A stretch of 9,422 bases of DNA from Pseudomonadota bacterium (GCA_027625125.1 JAQBXG010000055.1:1-9422); one strand, 5' to 3'. Counted from the first letter of the stretch, positions 1-5,846 are shown. Notes: a model not told the origin generated them from the letters alone. A program made the numbers and translations.

Positions 1-438
1 TCCTGGGACCGCCATATGGAGGTAAACCTGCATGCGCCGTTCGTGCTGACCCAGCAATTCGCCCGCGCGCTGGCGGCCGACGCCGAGGGCAACGTCATCA
101 ACCTGCTGGACCAGCGGGTGTGGAACCTGACTGGAGAGTTCGTCACCTATACGTTGTCGAAATCGGCGCTGTGGACGCTGACCCGCACACTGGCGCTGGC
201 GCTGGCGCCGCGGGTGCGGGTCAACGGCGTCGGCCCCGGACCGGTCCTGCCCAGCGCGCGGCAGTCCGACGCCCATTTCGCCGCCCAGGCGGCCGCGACA
301 CCGCTGGGCCGCCCGGTTGATGTCGCCGATGTGGTCGCGGCGGTGCGGTTTCTGATCGCCAACCGCGCGGTCACCGGCCAGATGATCGCGGTGGATTCCG
401 GCCAGCACCTGGTCACGCCCGGTCCGGTTCCGGAATGA
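1..438 (+). CDS. SDR-family oxidoreductase, probable pteridine (dihydrofolate/dihydromonapterin) reductase-like; 5' end outside window
   Basis: This is the C-terminal part of a short-chain dehydrogenase/reductase, read in frame from base 1 (S-W-D-R-H-M-E-V-N). The Met at 16 is internal, because the reading frame and the typical SDR stretch WDRHMEVNLHAPF run across it. The N-terminal Rossmann part with the glycine-rich NADP(H) motif lies upstream of the window. The catalytic Tyr and Lys are seen as YTLSK (Tyr at 148-150, Lys at 160-162), followed by the usual RVRVNGVGPGPVLPS and the C-terminal VTGQMIAVDSGQHL. The usual catalytic Ser is not seen. An Asp (109-111) sits exactly 13 residues before the Tyr, the spacing of the Asp/Tyr/Lys triad in PTR1 and FolM pteridine reductases. 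The gene overlaps folB by 4 bases (ATGA), so the two are probably co-translated. This supports a role in reducing dihydropterins or dihydrofolate, but substrate is inference. The SDR family call is firm. Confidence 0.88.
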   Translation, partial: SWDRHMEVNLHAPFVLTQQFARALAADAEGNVINLLDQRVWNLTGEFVTYTLSKSALWTLTRTLALALAPRVRVNGVGPGPVLPSARQSDAHFAAQAAATPLGRPVDVADVVAAVRFLIANRAVTGQMIAVDSGQHLVTPGPVPE

Positions 439-809
439 ACGAGGTCACGGCGCGGCGGGTGGTTGTCCGCGGACTGGCGCTTGACGCCCGCATCGGCGCC
501 TATGCCCGCGAACGCAACGGCCCCCAGCCGGTACGGATCGATCTGGTGCTCGAAGTGGCCCCCGGCCCGCTGTCCGACGACCTGGCTGCCGCGGTTTCCT
601 ATGACGACGTCATCGCCGCAATTCGGCGGCTTGTCGCCGGCGCGCATATCCAGCTCGCCGAAACTCTGGCCGAGCGGATCGCCGATGTCTGCCTCGCGGA
701 TCCGCGGGTGAAGGCGGCAACCGTGCGGGTGGAAAAGCCGGACGCCGTGGCGGATGCCGCCGGGGTCGGCGCCGAAGTCGTCAAAACGCGCGCGGATGGG
801 GCAAAATGA
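435..809 (+). CDS. folB: Dihydroneopterin aldolase
   Basis: FolB converts 7,8-dihydroneopterin to 6-hydroxymethyl-7,8-dihydropterin and glycolaldehyde in cytosolic folate synthesis. The 124-residue protein has the normal length of the family and covers the whole domain. The start VVVRGLALDARIGAYARER matches the family's opening strand and loop with conserved Glu26. SYDDV gives the substrate-pocket Tyr56, LAETLAERIAD gives the pterin-anchoring Glu76, and VRVEKPDA gives the catalytic Lys101. The ATG at 435 overlaps the TGA of the upstream SDR gene (ATGA), which fixes the start and implies translational coupling. FolX epimerase/aldolase is a homologue, but the VEKP motif and the single-domain length favour FolB. 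The next gene on this strand is 288 bases away, so folB probably ends its operon. Confidence 0.92.
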   Translation: MNEVTARRVVVRGLALDARIGAYARERNGPQPVRIDLVLEVAPGPLSDDLAAAVSYDDVIAAIRRLVAGAHIQLAETLAERIADVCLADPRVKAATVRVEKPDAVADAAGVGAEVVKTRADGAK

Positions 810-839
810 CGCGCCCGCGCAACATGTTGTACACACCGG

Positions 840-858
840 GCGACCGGTCGCACTTTTT
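840..858 (+). terminator. Possible weak Rho-independent terminator after folB
   Basis: A 12-base perfect palindrome (GCGACCGGTCGC, 840-851) can fold as a 4-bp GC-rich stem with a CCGG loop. Two bases later comes a run of five T (854-858). It lies about 30 bases after the folB stop. The stem is short, so this is only a candidate. Confidence 0.28.
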
Positions 859-906
859 CGCCGCATTTCGCCATTTGTTGCACCGACGCAATTGCGCGTT
901 CCGCAC

Positions 907-935
907 TTGACTTTGGTTTCGGTTGGAAAATCAAT
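907..935 (+). promoter_or_regulatory. Possible sigma70-type promoter for uvrC
   Basis: TTGACT (907-912) matches the -35 consensus at five of six positions. A 17-base spacer leads to ATCAAT (930-935), a poor -10 with three matches. It sits in the lower-GC part of the gap and would give a leader of roughly 155 bases before uvrC. Only the -35 element is convincing. Confidence 0.3.
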
Positions 936-1097
936 AGGTTACCTGAATTGCCCAATTGATGTGCAATCACCGGGAAGGCGCGGGAATCTCGAATGCCGAT
1001 GCTCCGGGGCCGAGTTTGTCCACAACCTTTTCCACCGGATTCGTGGATTAGTGTCTCGCCGCTGTAACTGGTTTGAAACGCACGGTTCTTTCGGCTG

Positions 1098-2966
1098 ATG
1101 AGCGACCAACCGGAGCGACCCGCCGCTGACCCGTCCGCCGGGGTGGAGGTGATTCGCCGCTACCAGCGCACGTTGCCGGGCCAGCCCGGCGTCTATCGGA
1201 TGCTTGATCACAAGGGCCTGCCGCTCTACGTCGGCAAGGCCAAAAACCTGAAGCGGCGGGTCGCGGCCTATACGAAGGAATCCGCCCTCGACAACCGCCT
1301 GCGCCGCATGGTCGCCGCCACCGCGGCGATGGAATTCGTCACGACCCACACCGAGGTCGAGGCGCTGTTGCTCGAATCCAATTTGATCAAGAAGTTGAAA
1401 CCGCGCTTCAACATCCTGCTGCGGGACGACAAATCGTTTCCCTACATCCTGATCACCGGCGACCATGCCTGGCCGCAGATCGCCAAGCATCGCGGCGCGC
1501 GGCGGCGCAAAGGCCGCTATTTCGGCCCGTTTGCGTCGGCCGGGGCGGTCAACGACACGATCAACGCGCTGCAACGCGCCTTTCCGCTCCGCAGCTGCTC
1601 CGACAGCATCTTCGCCAGCCGCACCCGCCCGTGCCTGCAATACCAGATCAAGCGTTGCACGGCGCCGTGCGTGCAACGCATCTCGCCCGACGACTACGGA
1701 GCCATCGTCGAACAGGCCGACGCGTTCCTATCGGGCCGCGACCACGGCATCCAGCGGACGTTCTCGGCCCGCATGGAGGCCGCAAGCGCCGCGCTGGATT
1801 TTGAAACCGCCGCCATCTACCGCGACCGCATCCGCGCGCTGACGCAGATTCAGGCGCGCCAGGGCATCAACCTGCCGACGCTGGGCGACGCCGACGTAAT
1901 TGCCGCATGGTCCCAGGCCGAGGAAATCTGCGTACAAGTGTTCTTTTTTCGCGGCGGCCAGAATTTCGGCAACCGCCCGTACTTTCCGGTCCACGCGACG
2001 GGAATCGAACTCGGGACGGTGCTGGAATCGTTTCTGGGCCAGTTTTACGCCGCCCATCGCCCACCGAAGCAGGTTTTTCTGTCCCACGACATCGAAAACC
2101 ACGATCTGGTCGAGGCCGCGCTCGGGGTGCGGGCCGAGGGTCGCGTGCGCCTTGCGGTGCCGCGGCGGGGAACAAAGCGAACGATCGTTCTTCAGGCCCA
2201 GGCGAACGCCCGTTCGGCGCTGGATCGCCGCATGGCCGAGAGCGCGTCGCAGCGCAAGCTGCTGGAGGGGGTCGCGCGTGCCTTCGCGCTCGACGGCCCG
2301 CCGCGGCGGATCGAGGTCTACGACAACAGCCACATCTCCGGATCGAATGCGGTCGGCGCGATGATCGTCGCCGGACCCGAGGGTCTGGAGCGCGGCCAGT
2401 ACCGCAAGTTCAACATCAAGGGCGACATCGCCGCTGGCGACGACACGGCGATGATGCGCGAGGTGCTCCAGCGCCGCTTCGGCCGCCTGGCGCGGGAAGC
2501 GACCGACGCCACCCAGTGGCCGGACCTGGTCCTGGTCGATGGCGGCAAGGGGCAACTGTCGACCGCCGTCGCGGTGTTCGAGGAGCTCGGCATCACCGGC
2601 GTCGCCCTGGCGGCGATCTCCAAAGGGCCGGACCGCAACGCCGGACGTGAACAGTTCCATCAGCCGGGCAGACCCGCGTTCCGATTGCGGGACGGGGATC
2701 CGGTGCTGTTCTTCCTGCAACGGCTACGCGATGAATCGCACCGTTTCGTCATCGAATCCCACCGCGGGCGGCGTTCGCGGCGCATCGGCCAGTCGCCGCT
2801 GGACGAGATTCCCGGCATCGGGGCGACCCGCAAGCGGGCGCTGTTGCACCGGTTCGGCTCGGCGCGGGCGGTGGCCCAGGCCGGGGTCGACGACCTGGCC
2901 CAGGTCAGCGGCATCTCCCGAACGGTCGCCGACGCGATCTATCGCCACTTTCACTCCGACGGCTGA
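1098..2966 (+). CDS. uvrC: Excinuclease ABC subunit C
   Basis: UvrC makes the 3' and 5' incisions around DNA lesions in nucleotide excision repair together with UvrA and UvrB, acting on chromosomal DNA. At 622 residues it is full length. The N-terminal GIY-YIG nuclease has GVY at 31-33 and YVG at 44-46 with KAKNLKRR following. Four cysteines at 167, 179, 187 and 191 have the 12/8/4 spacing I recall for the Fe-S cluster ligands reported in E. coli UvrC. A UVR (UvrB-binding) motif lies at about 215-250. The RNase H-like second nuclease carries YDNSH (Asp409), GDDTAMM (Asp448), VDGGKGQ (Asp481) and DESHRF (His548). Two helix-hairpin-helix motifs at about 567-618 bind DNA. The ATG at 1098 has no clear Shine-Dalgarno sequence. 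No LexA box was found upstream, so SOS control is not supported. pgsA follows 70 bases downstream. Confidence 0.97.
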   Translation: MSDQPERPAADPSAGVEVIRRYQRTLPGQPGVYRMLDHKGLPLYVGKAKNLKRRVAAYTKESALDNRLRRMVAATAAMEFVTTHTEVEALLLESNLIKKLKPRFNILLRDDKSFPYILITGDHAWPQIAKHRGARRRKGRYFGPFASAGAVNDTINALQRAFPLRSCSDSIFASRTRPCLQYQIKRCTAPCVQRISPDDYGAIVEQADAFLSGRDHGIQRTFSARMEAASAALDFETAAIYRDRIRALTQIQARQGINLPTLGDADVIAAWSQAEEICVQVFFFRGGQNFGNRPYFPVHATGIELGTVLESFLGQFYAAHRPPKQVFLSHDIENHDLVEAALGVRAEGRVRLAVPRRGTKRTIVLQAQANARSALDRRMAESASQRKLLEGVARAFALDGPPRRIEVYDNSHISGSNAVGAMIVAGPEGLERGQYRKFNIKGDIAAGDDTAMMREVLQRRFGRLAREATDATQWPDLVLVDGGKGQLSTAVAVFEELGITGVALAAISKGPDRNAGREQFHQPGRPAFRLRDGDPVLFFLQRLRDESHRFVIESHRGRRSRRIGQSPLDEIPGIGATRKRALLHRFGSARAVAQAGVDDLAQVSGISRTVADAIYRHFHSDG

Positions 2967-2977
2967 GTTTCCAAAAG

Positions 2978-3006
2978 CTGAAGCGGCCGCGCGCCGGGTC
3001 TATACT
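2978..3006 (+). promoter_or_regulatory. Possible promoter in front of pgsA
   Basis: A good -10 hexamer TATACT (3001-3006, five of six matches to TATAAT) follows a weak -35 CTGAAG (2978-2983) with a 17-base spacer. Transcription would start near 3013, leaving a leader of about 24 bases. A purine-rich GGGAT lies just before the pgsA ATG. The element begins 11 bases after the uvrC stop, so pgsA could be transcribed independently of uvrC as well as by read-through. Confidence 0.35.
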
Positions 3007-3036
3007 CCCGCCGCCGCGCCGCCCCGGGATCGGGAT

Positions 3037-3627
3037 ATGCCCGCCAGCCTGCCCAACCTGCTGACCTTTTCGCGCATCGCAGTGATTCCGCTGCTGATCG
3101 GCGGATTTTATTTGCGATCACCGTGGTCCGACTGGATTCCGCTCGCCGTGTTCGCCGCCGCCAGCGTCACGGACTTCCTGGACGGCTGGCTGGCCCGAGC
3201 GCAGAACCTGCAATCCAGCCTTGGGCGCTTTCTGGACCCGATCGCCGACAAGCTGCTGATCGCCACGACGATCCTGATGCTGGTGGCGCTTGACCGCATT
3301 TCCGGCTGGTCTGTGCTCGCGGCGCTGGTCATTCTGTTGCGCGAGATTCTTGTTTCGGGCCTGCGGGAGTTCCTCGCCGAGTTGCATATCGGCGTGCCGG
3401 TCAGCGCCCTCGCAAAATGGAAGACGGCGATTCAGATGGTGGCATTGGGGTTTCTACTTTCGGGCGCGGCGGGCGACGCCCTGCTGGCGCCGCTCGCGCC
3501 CGGCACGTCCACCGGCCTCGCCACCGGCATCGGCATCGCCGGCCTGTGGGCGGCGGCGGCGCTGACGTTGTACACCGGCGGCGACTACCTGCGCGCCGGC
3601 CGCAGACATCTCCGCAAAGGCGTCTAA
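3037..3627 (+). CDS. pgsA: CDP-diacylglycerol--glycerol-3-phosphate 3-phosphatidyltransferase
   Basis: PgsA makes phosphatidylglycerophosphate from CDP-diacylglycerol and glycerol 3-phosphate at the inner membrane, the committed step to phosphatidylglycerol and cardiolipin. The 196-residue product has the complete CDP-alcohol phosphotransferase signature D-x2-DG-x2-AR-x8-G-x3-D-x3-D, seen as DFLDGWLAR...GRFLDPIAD at about residues 46-70. The opening LPNLLTFSRIAVIPLL and the stretch REILVSGLREF are typical of PgsA rather than PssA. Several hydrophobic segments (about 12-27, 33-45, 72-84, 90-105, 130-145 and 160-185) fit the family's six-helix membrane fold. The frame is open upstream into uvrC, but the ATG at 3037 starts precisely at the conserved N-terminus and is preceded by a purine-rich GGGAT. 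mobB begins 4 bases after its stop. Confidence 0.95.
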   Translation: MPASLPNLLTFSRIAVIPLLIGGFYLRSPWSDWIPLAVFAAASVTDFLDGWLARAQNLQSSLGRFLDPIADKLLIATTILMLVALDRISGWSVLAALVILLREILVSGLREFLAELHIGVPVSALAKWKTAIQMVALGFLLSGAAGDALLAPLAPGTSTGLATGIGIAGLWAAAALTLYTGGDYLRAGRRHLRKGV

Positions 3628-3631
3628 AGCG

Positions 3632-4165
3632 ATGGCCCCCGACGCGAGGCGGCCCGCGATCCTCGGGATCGCCGGCCCCTCCGGTAGCGGCAAGACGCGG
3701 CTGATCGAGCGGCTGCTGCCGGTGCTGGTCGCCGCCTGGCGCACGGTATCGACGGTCAAACACGTGCACCACGAACTCGACCTGGACAAACCCGGCAAGG
3801 ATTCGTACCGGCACCGCGAGGCCGGCGCGACCCAGGTGATGGTGGGGCTGCCGTCCGGCTGGACCCTGTTCCATCCCGGCCGCGGCGCTGCGCGAACCAC
3901 CGTCGATGATCTGGTGGCGCAGATGGCGGCGGTCGACCTGGTCCTCGTCGAGGGCTACCGCTCGCTGGAAATGGAGAAAATCGAGGTGTTCTGCAGCACG
4001 CTCGGAGAACCGCTGAACCAGCCCAGGCACCGCTCGGTGGTGGCGGTCGCCGCCGACACCCGTCTTTCGGACCTGCCGGTGCCGTCGTTTCACCGCGACG
4101 ACATCGACGCCATCGCCGCCTTCGTGCTGGGCCGCCTCGGCCCGACCGCCGCCGGAACGGGATGA
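3632..4165 (+). CDS. mobB: Molybdopterin-guanine dinucleotide biosynthesis protein B
   Basis: MobB is a P-loop GTP-binding adaptor thought to assist MobA in attaching GMP to molybdopterin, giving the bis-MGD cofactor. The 177-residue protein opens with a Walker A motif GPSGSGKT (15-22). It then shows the MobB-specific stretch KHVHHELDLDKPGKDSYRHR (about 43-62, with the following AGA), and VEGYR at 106-110 matching the family's (V/I)EG(Y/F)K. The length is normal. The ATG lies 4 bases after pgsA, and an AAAGG 11 bases upstream is a rather distant ribosome-binding site, so coupling to pgsA translation is likely. It sits directly before moaD and moaE, which agrees with a molybdenum cofactor role. 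No mobA is visible in the window. YqeC/MocA-type GTPases are unlikely given the HHELDLDKPGKDS signature. Confidence 0.93.
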   Translation: MAPDARRPAILGIAGPSGSGKTRLIERLLPVLVAAWRTVSTVKHVHHELDLDKPGKDSYRHREAGATQVMVGLPSGWTLFHPGRGAARTTVDDLVAQMAAVDLVLVEGYRSLEMEKIEVFCSTLGEPLNQPRHRSVVAVAADTRLSDLPVPSFHRDDIDAIAAFVLGRLGPTAAGTG

Positions 4166-4190
4166 CAGGCGCCGCCGGGCGACCTATCTT
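4162..4190 (+). promoter_or_regulatory. Promoter candidate for moaD, giving a near-leaderless mRNA
   Basis: ATGACA (4162-4167, five of six matches to TTGACA) overlaps the mobB stop codon. A 17-base spacer follows, then TATCTT (4185-4190, four of six matches to TATAAT). The moaD ATG begins 6 bases after the -10 hexamer, where transcription itself would be expected to start. No Shine-Dalgarno sequence precedes moaD, in keeping with a leaderless transcript. Confidence 0.5.
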
Positions 4191-4196
4191 TCCCGC

Positions 4197-4448
4197 ATGA
4201 AGCTGCTGTATTTCGCTTGGCTGCGGGAAAAGGTCGGCATGGCCGACGAACAGGTGCCGTTGCCGGCCGGCGTCACCACCGTTGCCGGCCTGCTCGACTG
4301 GCTCGACGGCCGCGGCGGCGGCCATGCGGCGGCGCTGAAGGACCGCTCCGCCGTCCGCGTCGCCGTCAACCAGGAGTATGTCGGCCCTGACGCCGCGGTC
4401 GCCGACGGCGACGAAGTCGCGTTGTTTCCGCCGGTGACCGGAGGCTGA
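4197..4448 (+). CDS. moaD: Molybdopterin synthase small (sulfur carrier) subunit MoaD
   Basis: MoaD carries sulfur as a thiocarboxylate on its C-terminal glycine and delivers it to cyclic pyranopterin monophosphate in the MoaD-MoaE synthase complex in the cytosol. The 83-residue protein has the beta-grasp pattern of the ThiS/MoaD family: the opening KLLYFAWLREKVG, a middle VNQEYVG, the DGDEVALFPPVTGG tail, and the essential terminal Gly-Gly. The length is normal. The ATG at 4197 has no ribosome-binding site, and no alternative in-frame start lies just upstream. It follows mobB by 31 bases, and moaE starts one base after its stop. Confidence 0.95.
   Translation: MKLLYFAWLREKVGMADEQVPLPAGVTTVAGLLDWLDGRGGGHAAALKDRSAVRVAVNQEYVGPDAAVADGDEVALFPPVTGG
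4440..4444 (+). promoter_or_regulatory. Ribosome-binding site of moaE, embedded in the MoaD Gly-Gly codons
   Basis: A perfect GGAGG lies 5 bases before the moaE ATG. It is formed by the last two sense codons of moaD (GGA GGC), which encode the functional Gly-Gly tail. It fixes the moaE start and ties the two genes' translation. Confidence 0.75.
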
Positions 4449-4449
4449 C

Positions 4450-4926
4450 ATGAGCGTGCGCGTCCAGGCCGAGGATTTCGATGTCGCCGCCGAGCTGGCG
4501 GCGGTGCGCGAGGCGGGCGGCGGCGCGGGCGGCATCGTCACCTTCACCGGCATCGTCCGCGACATGGCCGGCGACCGGCCGATTTCGTCGATGACCCTCG
4601 AGCACTATCCCGGCATGACGGTGCGCGAGTTGGAACGGATTGAAGCCGAGGCCCAGGACCGCTGGCCGCTCGCCGCCAGCCGCGTCATCCACCGCTACGG
4701 CAAGCTTTTCCCCGGCGACAACATCGTGCTGGTCATAACTGCGTCGGCCCATCGCCAGGCCGCGTTCGAGGCGGCGGAGTTTCTGGTCGACTGGCTGAAG
4801 ACCCGGGCGCCGTTCTGGAAACAGGAAGCGACCGGCAGCGGCCCGCACTGGGTCGAGGCCAAGGCCAGCGACGACGACGCGGCGGCGCGCTGGGCCGCAT
4901 CGCCCCCGGTGGCCCGCAGCGCCTGA
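4450..4926 (+). CDS. moaE: Molybdopterin synthase catalytic (large) subunit MoaE
   Basis: MoaE binds cyclic pyranopterin monophosphate and, with two MoaD thiocarboxylates, inserts the dithiolene sulfurs to form molybdopterin. The 158-residue protein has the family motifs in order: GGIVTFTGIVRD (27-38), LEHYPGMT (50-57), HRYGKLFPGDNIVLV (81-95), SAHRQAAFEAAEF (99-111) and LKTRAPFWKQE (116-126). Lys117 and Lys124 match the two catalytic lysines of this last motif in E. coli MoaE. The ATG lies one base after the moaD stop with GGAGG at ideal spacing, so MoaD and MoaE are probably made at matched levels. The C-terminus after about 140 is Ala-rich and variable, as is common. It ends the molybdopterin run, and nfu behind it has its own promoter. 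Confidence 0.96.
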   Translation: MSVRVQAEDFDVAAELAAVREAGGGAGGIVTFTGIVRDMAGDRPISSMTLEHYPGMTVRELERIEAEAQDRWPLAASRVIHRYGKLFPGDNIVLVITASAHRQAAFEAAEFLVDWLKTRAPFWKQEATGSGPHWVEAKASDDDAAARWAASPPVARSA

Positions 4927-4931
4927 GCAGC

Positions 4932-4961
4932 TTGAAACCTGTCGCCGGCGGATCACATTAT
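4932..4961 (+). promoter_or_regulatory. Sigma70-type promoter for nfu
   Basis: TTGAAA (4932-4937, five of six consensus matches) and CATTAT (4956-4961, four of six) are separated by 18 bases in the 70-base gap after moaE. Transcription would start near 4968, about 29 bases before the nfu ATG. No operator of a known iron regulator was confidently recognised around it. Confidence 0.5.
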
Positions 4962-4986
4962 CCGTAGACGCCCAGAACCCGACAGC

Positions 4987-4990
4987 GGAG
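4987..4990 (+). promoter_or_regulatory. Ribosome-binding site of nfu
   Basis: GGAG lies 6 bases before the ATG at 4997, which supports this start. The start also coincides with the conserved MFIQTEETG opening of Nfu N-terminal domains. Confidence 0.65.
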
Positions 4991-4996
4991 ACCAGG

Positions 4997-5839
4997 ATGT
5001 TCATCCAGACCGAAGAGACAGGCGCCCCCGCCACGCTGAAGTTCCTGCCCGGACGCCAGGTGTTGCCGTCCGGCACGCGGGAGTTCGCCCGGCCCGAAGA
5101 CGCCGACGATTCGCCGCTGGCCGGCCGCCTGTTCGAGATCGGCCCGGTTCGCACGGTGGTGCTGGAGACCGACCGTATCGCCGTCACGAAGGACGAGGGC
5201 ATCGAGTGGAAGACGATCAAGCCCGCCATCCTGGGCGCGATCATGGACCATTTCACCGAAACCGCCGCGCTGCCGCCGGCCTCCGCGGCGGCCGACTCGG
5301 CCGACACCGCCGACCTCGCGACCACCGGCGAGGCGGTGGACCAGATTCTCGACCTGCTGGAGACCCGCATCGCCCCGGTCGCCCGCGACCAGGGCGGCGA
5401 GGCGTCATTCGTCGGCTTCCACGAGGTCTCCGGCCGCGTCCACATGCGACTGTCCGGTTCCGCCGCGACCCTCCTGGGCGGCATCCAGACGATGCTGCGC
5501 CACTACGTGCCCGAGGTGCGCGAGGTCGTGAACCATGACCAGTGGGTGCCCAAGCCCGGCCTCGACACCGACGAAGGCCTGGCGGTGCAGGAAATCCTCG
5601 ACAACGAGATCAACCCCGGCGTCGCCTCCCACGGCGGCAACGTCAAGCTGATCGACGTCGCCGACCACACGGTCTACCTGGAATTCGGCGGCGGCTGCCA
5701 CGGCTGCGGCATGGTCGACGTGACCCTGAAACAGGGCGTCGAGACCCGGATCATGGAAGCGGTGCCGACGATCACCGCCGTCCTCGACATCACCGACCAC
5801 GCCGAGGGCACCAACCCGTACTACCAGCCCGGCGCCTGA
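4997..5839 (+). CDS. NifU-like Fe-S scaffold/carrier (Nfu), with Nfu N-terminal domain plus one degenerate and one intact NifU domain
   Basis: Nfu proteins carry [4Fe-4S] clusters and pass them to target apoproteins. This 280-residue protein is clearly longer than the two-domain Nfu of roughly 185 residues I recall for most alphaproteobacteria. Residues 1-88 form an Nfu N-terminal domain (MFIQTEETGAPATLKFLPGR at the start, SPLAGRLFEIGPV, WKTIKPAI). A Pro/Ala/Asp-rich linker runs to about 110. Residues 112-178 look like a NifU C-terminal fold (EAVDQILDLLETRIAPVARDQGG) but lack the Cys pair, with SGSAATLLGG in its place. Residues 195-268 form an intact NifU domain with GGGCHGCGMVDVTLKQGVE (Cys234 and Cys237). 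This last domain, including the tail DITDHAEGTNPYY, resembles the C-terminus of E. coli NfuA more than the usual alphaproteobacterial CxxCPxS form. The gene has its own promoter and faces ilvE convergently 21 bases away. Confidence 0.9.
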   Translation: MFIQTEETGAPATLKFLPGRQVLPSGTREFARPEDADDSPLAGRLFEIGPVRTVVLETDRIAVTKDEGIEWKTIKPAILGAIMDHFTETAALPPASAAADSADTADLATTGEAVDQILDLLETRIAPVARDQGGEASFVGFHEVSGRVHMRLSGSAATLLGGIQTMLRHYVPEVREVVNHDQWVPKPGLDTDEGLAVQEILDNEINPGVASHGGNVKLIDVADHTVYLEFGGGCHGCGMVDVTLKQGVETRIMEAVPTITAVLDITDHAEGTNPYYQPGA

Positions 5840-5846
5840 ACGCGGC

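Larger units (their letters stand above)
810..1097. other. Non-coding gap between folB and uvrC with three short palindromes
   Basis: No convincing gene was found in these 288 bases. The base composition is visibly less GC-rich around 850-960 than in the flanking genes. Three short perfect palindromes lie close together: CAACATGTTG at 820-829, GCGACCGGTCGC at 840-851 and CGCAATTGCG at 887-896. An open frame crosses the gap from inside folB to base 1098, but it has no recognisable domain and no independent start. The gap probably holds the end of the folB transcript and the control region of uvrC. No alphaproteobacterial LexA box (GTTC-N7-GTTC) was seen. Confidence 0.5.

Noticed and set aside
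190..207. Three tandem CTGGCG hexamers in the SDR gene
   Set aside because: They encode an ordinary Leu-Ala helix segment. Three copies in GC-rich coding DNA are not notable.
147..866. Long minus-strand open frame over the SDR and folB genes
   Set aside because: Antisense shadow of two confidently identified genes, a common effect of high GC. The product shows no family motif.
1016..1024. DnaA-box-like TTGTCCACA upstream of uvrC
   Set aside because: It is a single site with one mismatch, with no cluster, no AT-rich unwinding region and no replication genes nearby, so it is not evidence of an origin.
810..1097. LexA (SOS) operator for uvrC
   Set aside because: No GTTC-N7-GTTC or CTGT-N8-ACAG pattern was found in the gap.
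754..1098. Open frame from inside folB across the whole folB-uvrC gap
   Set aside because: It starts within folB in another frame, has no ribosome-binding site or recognisable domain, and ends at uvrC by chance.
1728..2720. 330-residue minus-strand frame inside uvrC
   Set aside because: It lies wholly antisense to a complete, motif-rich uvrC and has no recognisable domain.
2539..3036. Extended N-terminus of PgsA reaching back into uvrC
   Set aside because: The extra residues are the uvrC sequence in another frame. The family's N-terminus begins at the ATG at 3037.
4366..5484. 372-residue minus-strand frame over moaE and nfu
   Set aside because: It overlaps two well-supported genes and the nfu promoter. 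Its translation is Arg- and Ser-rich low-complexity sequence typical of a GC shadow.
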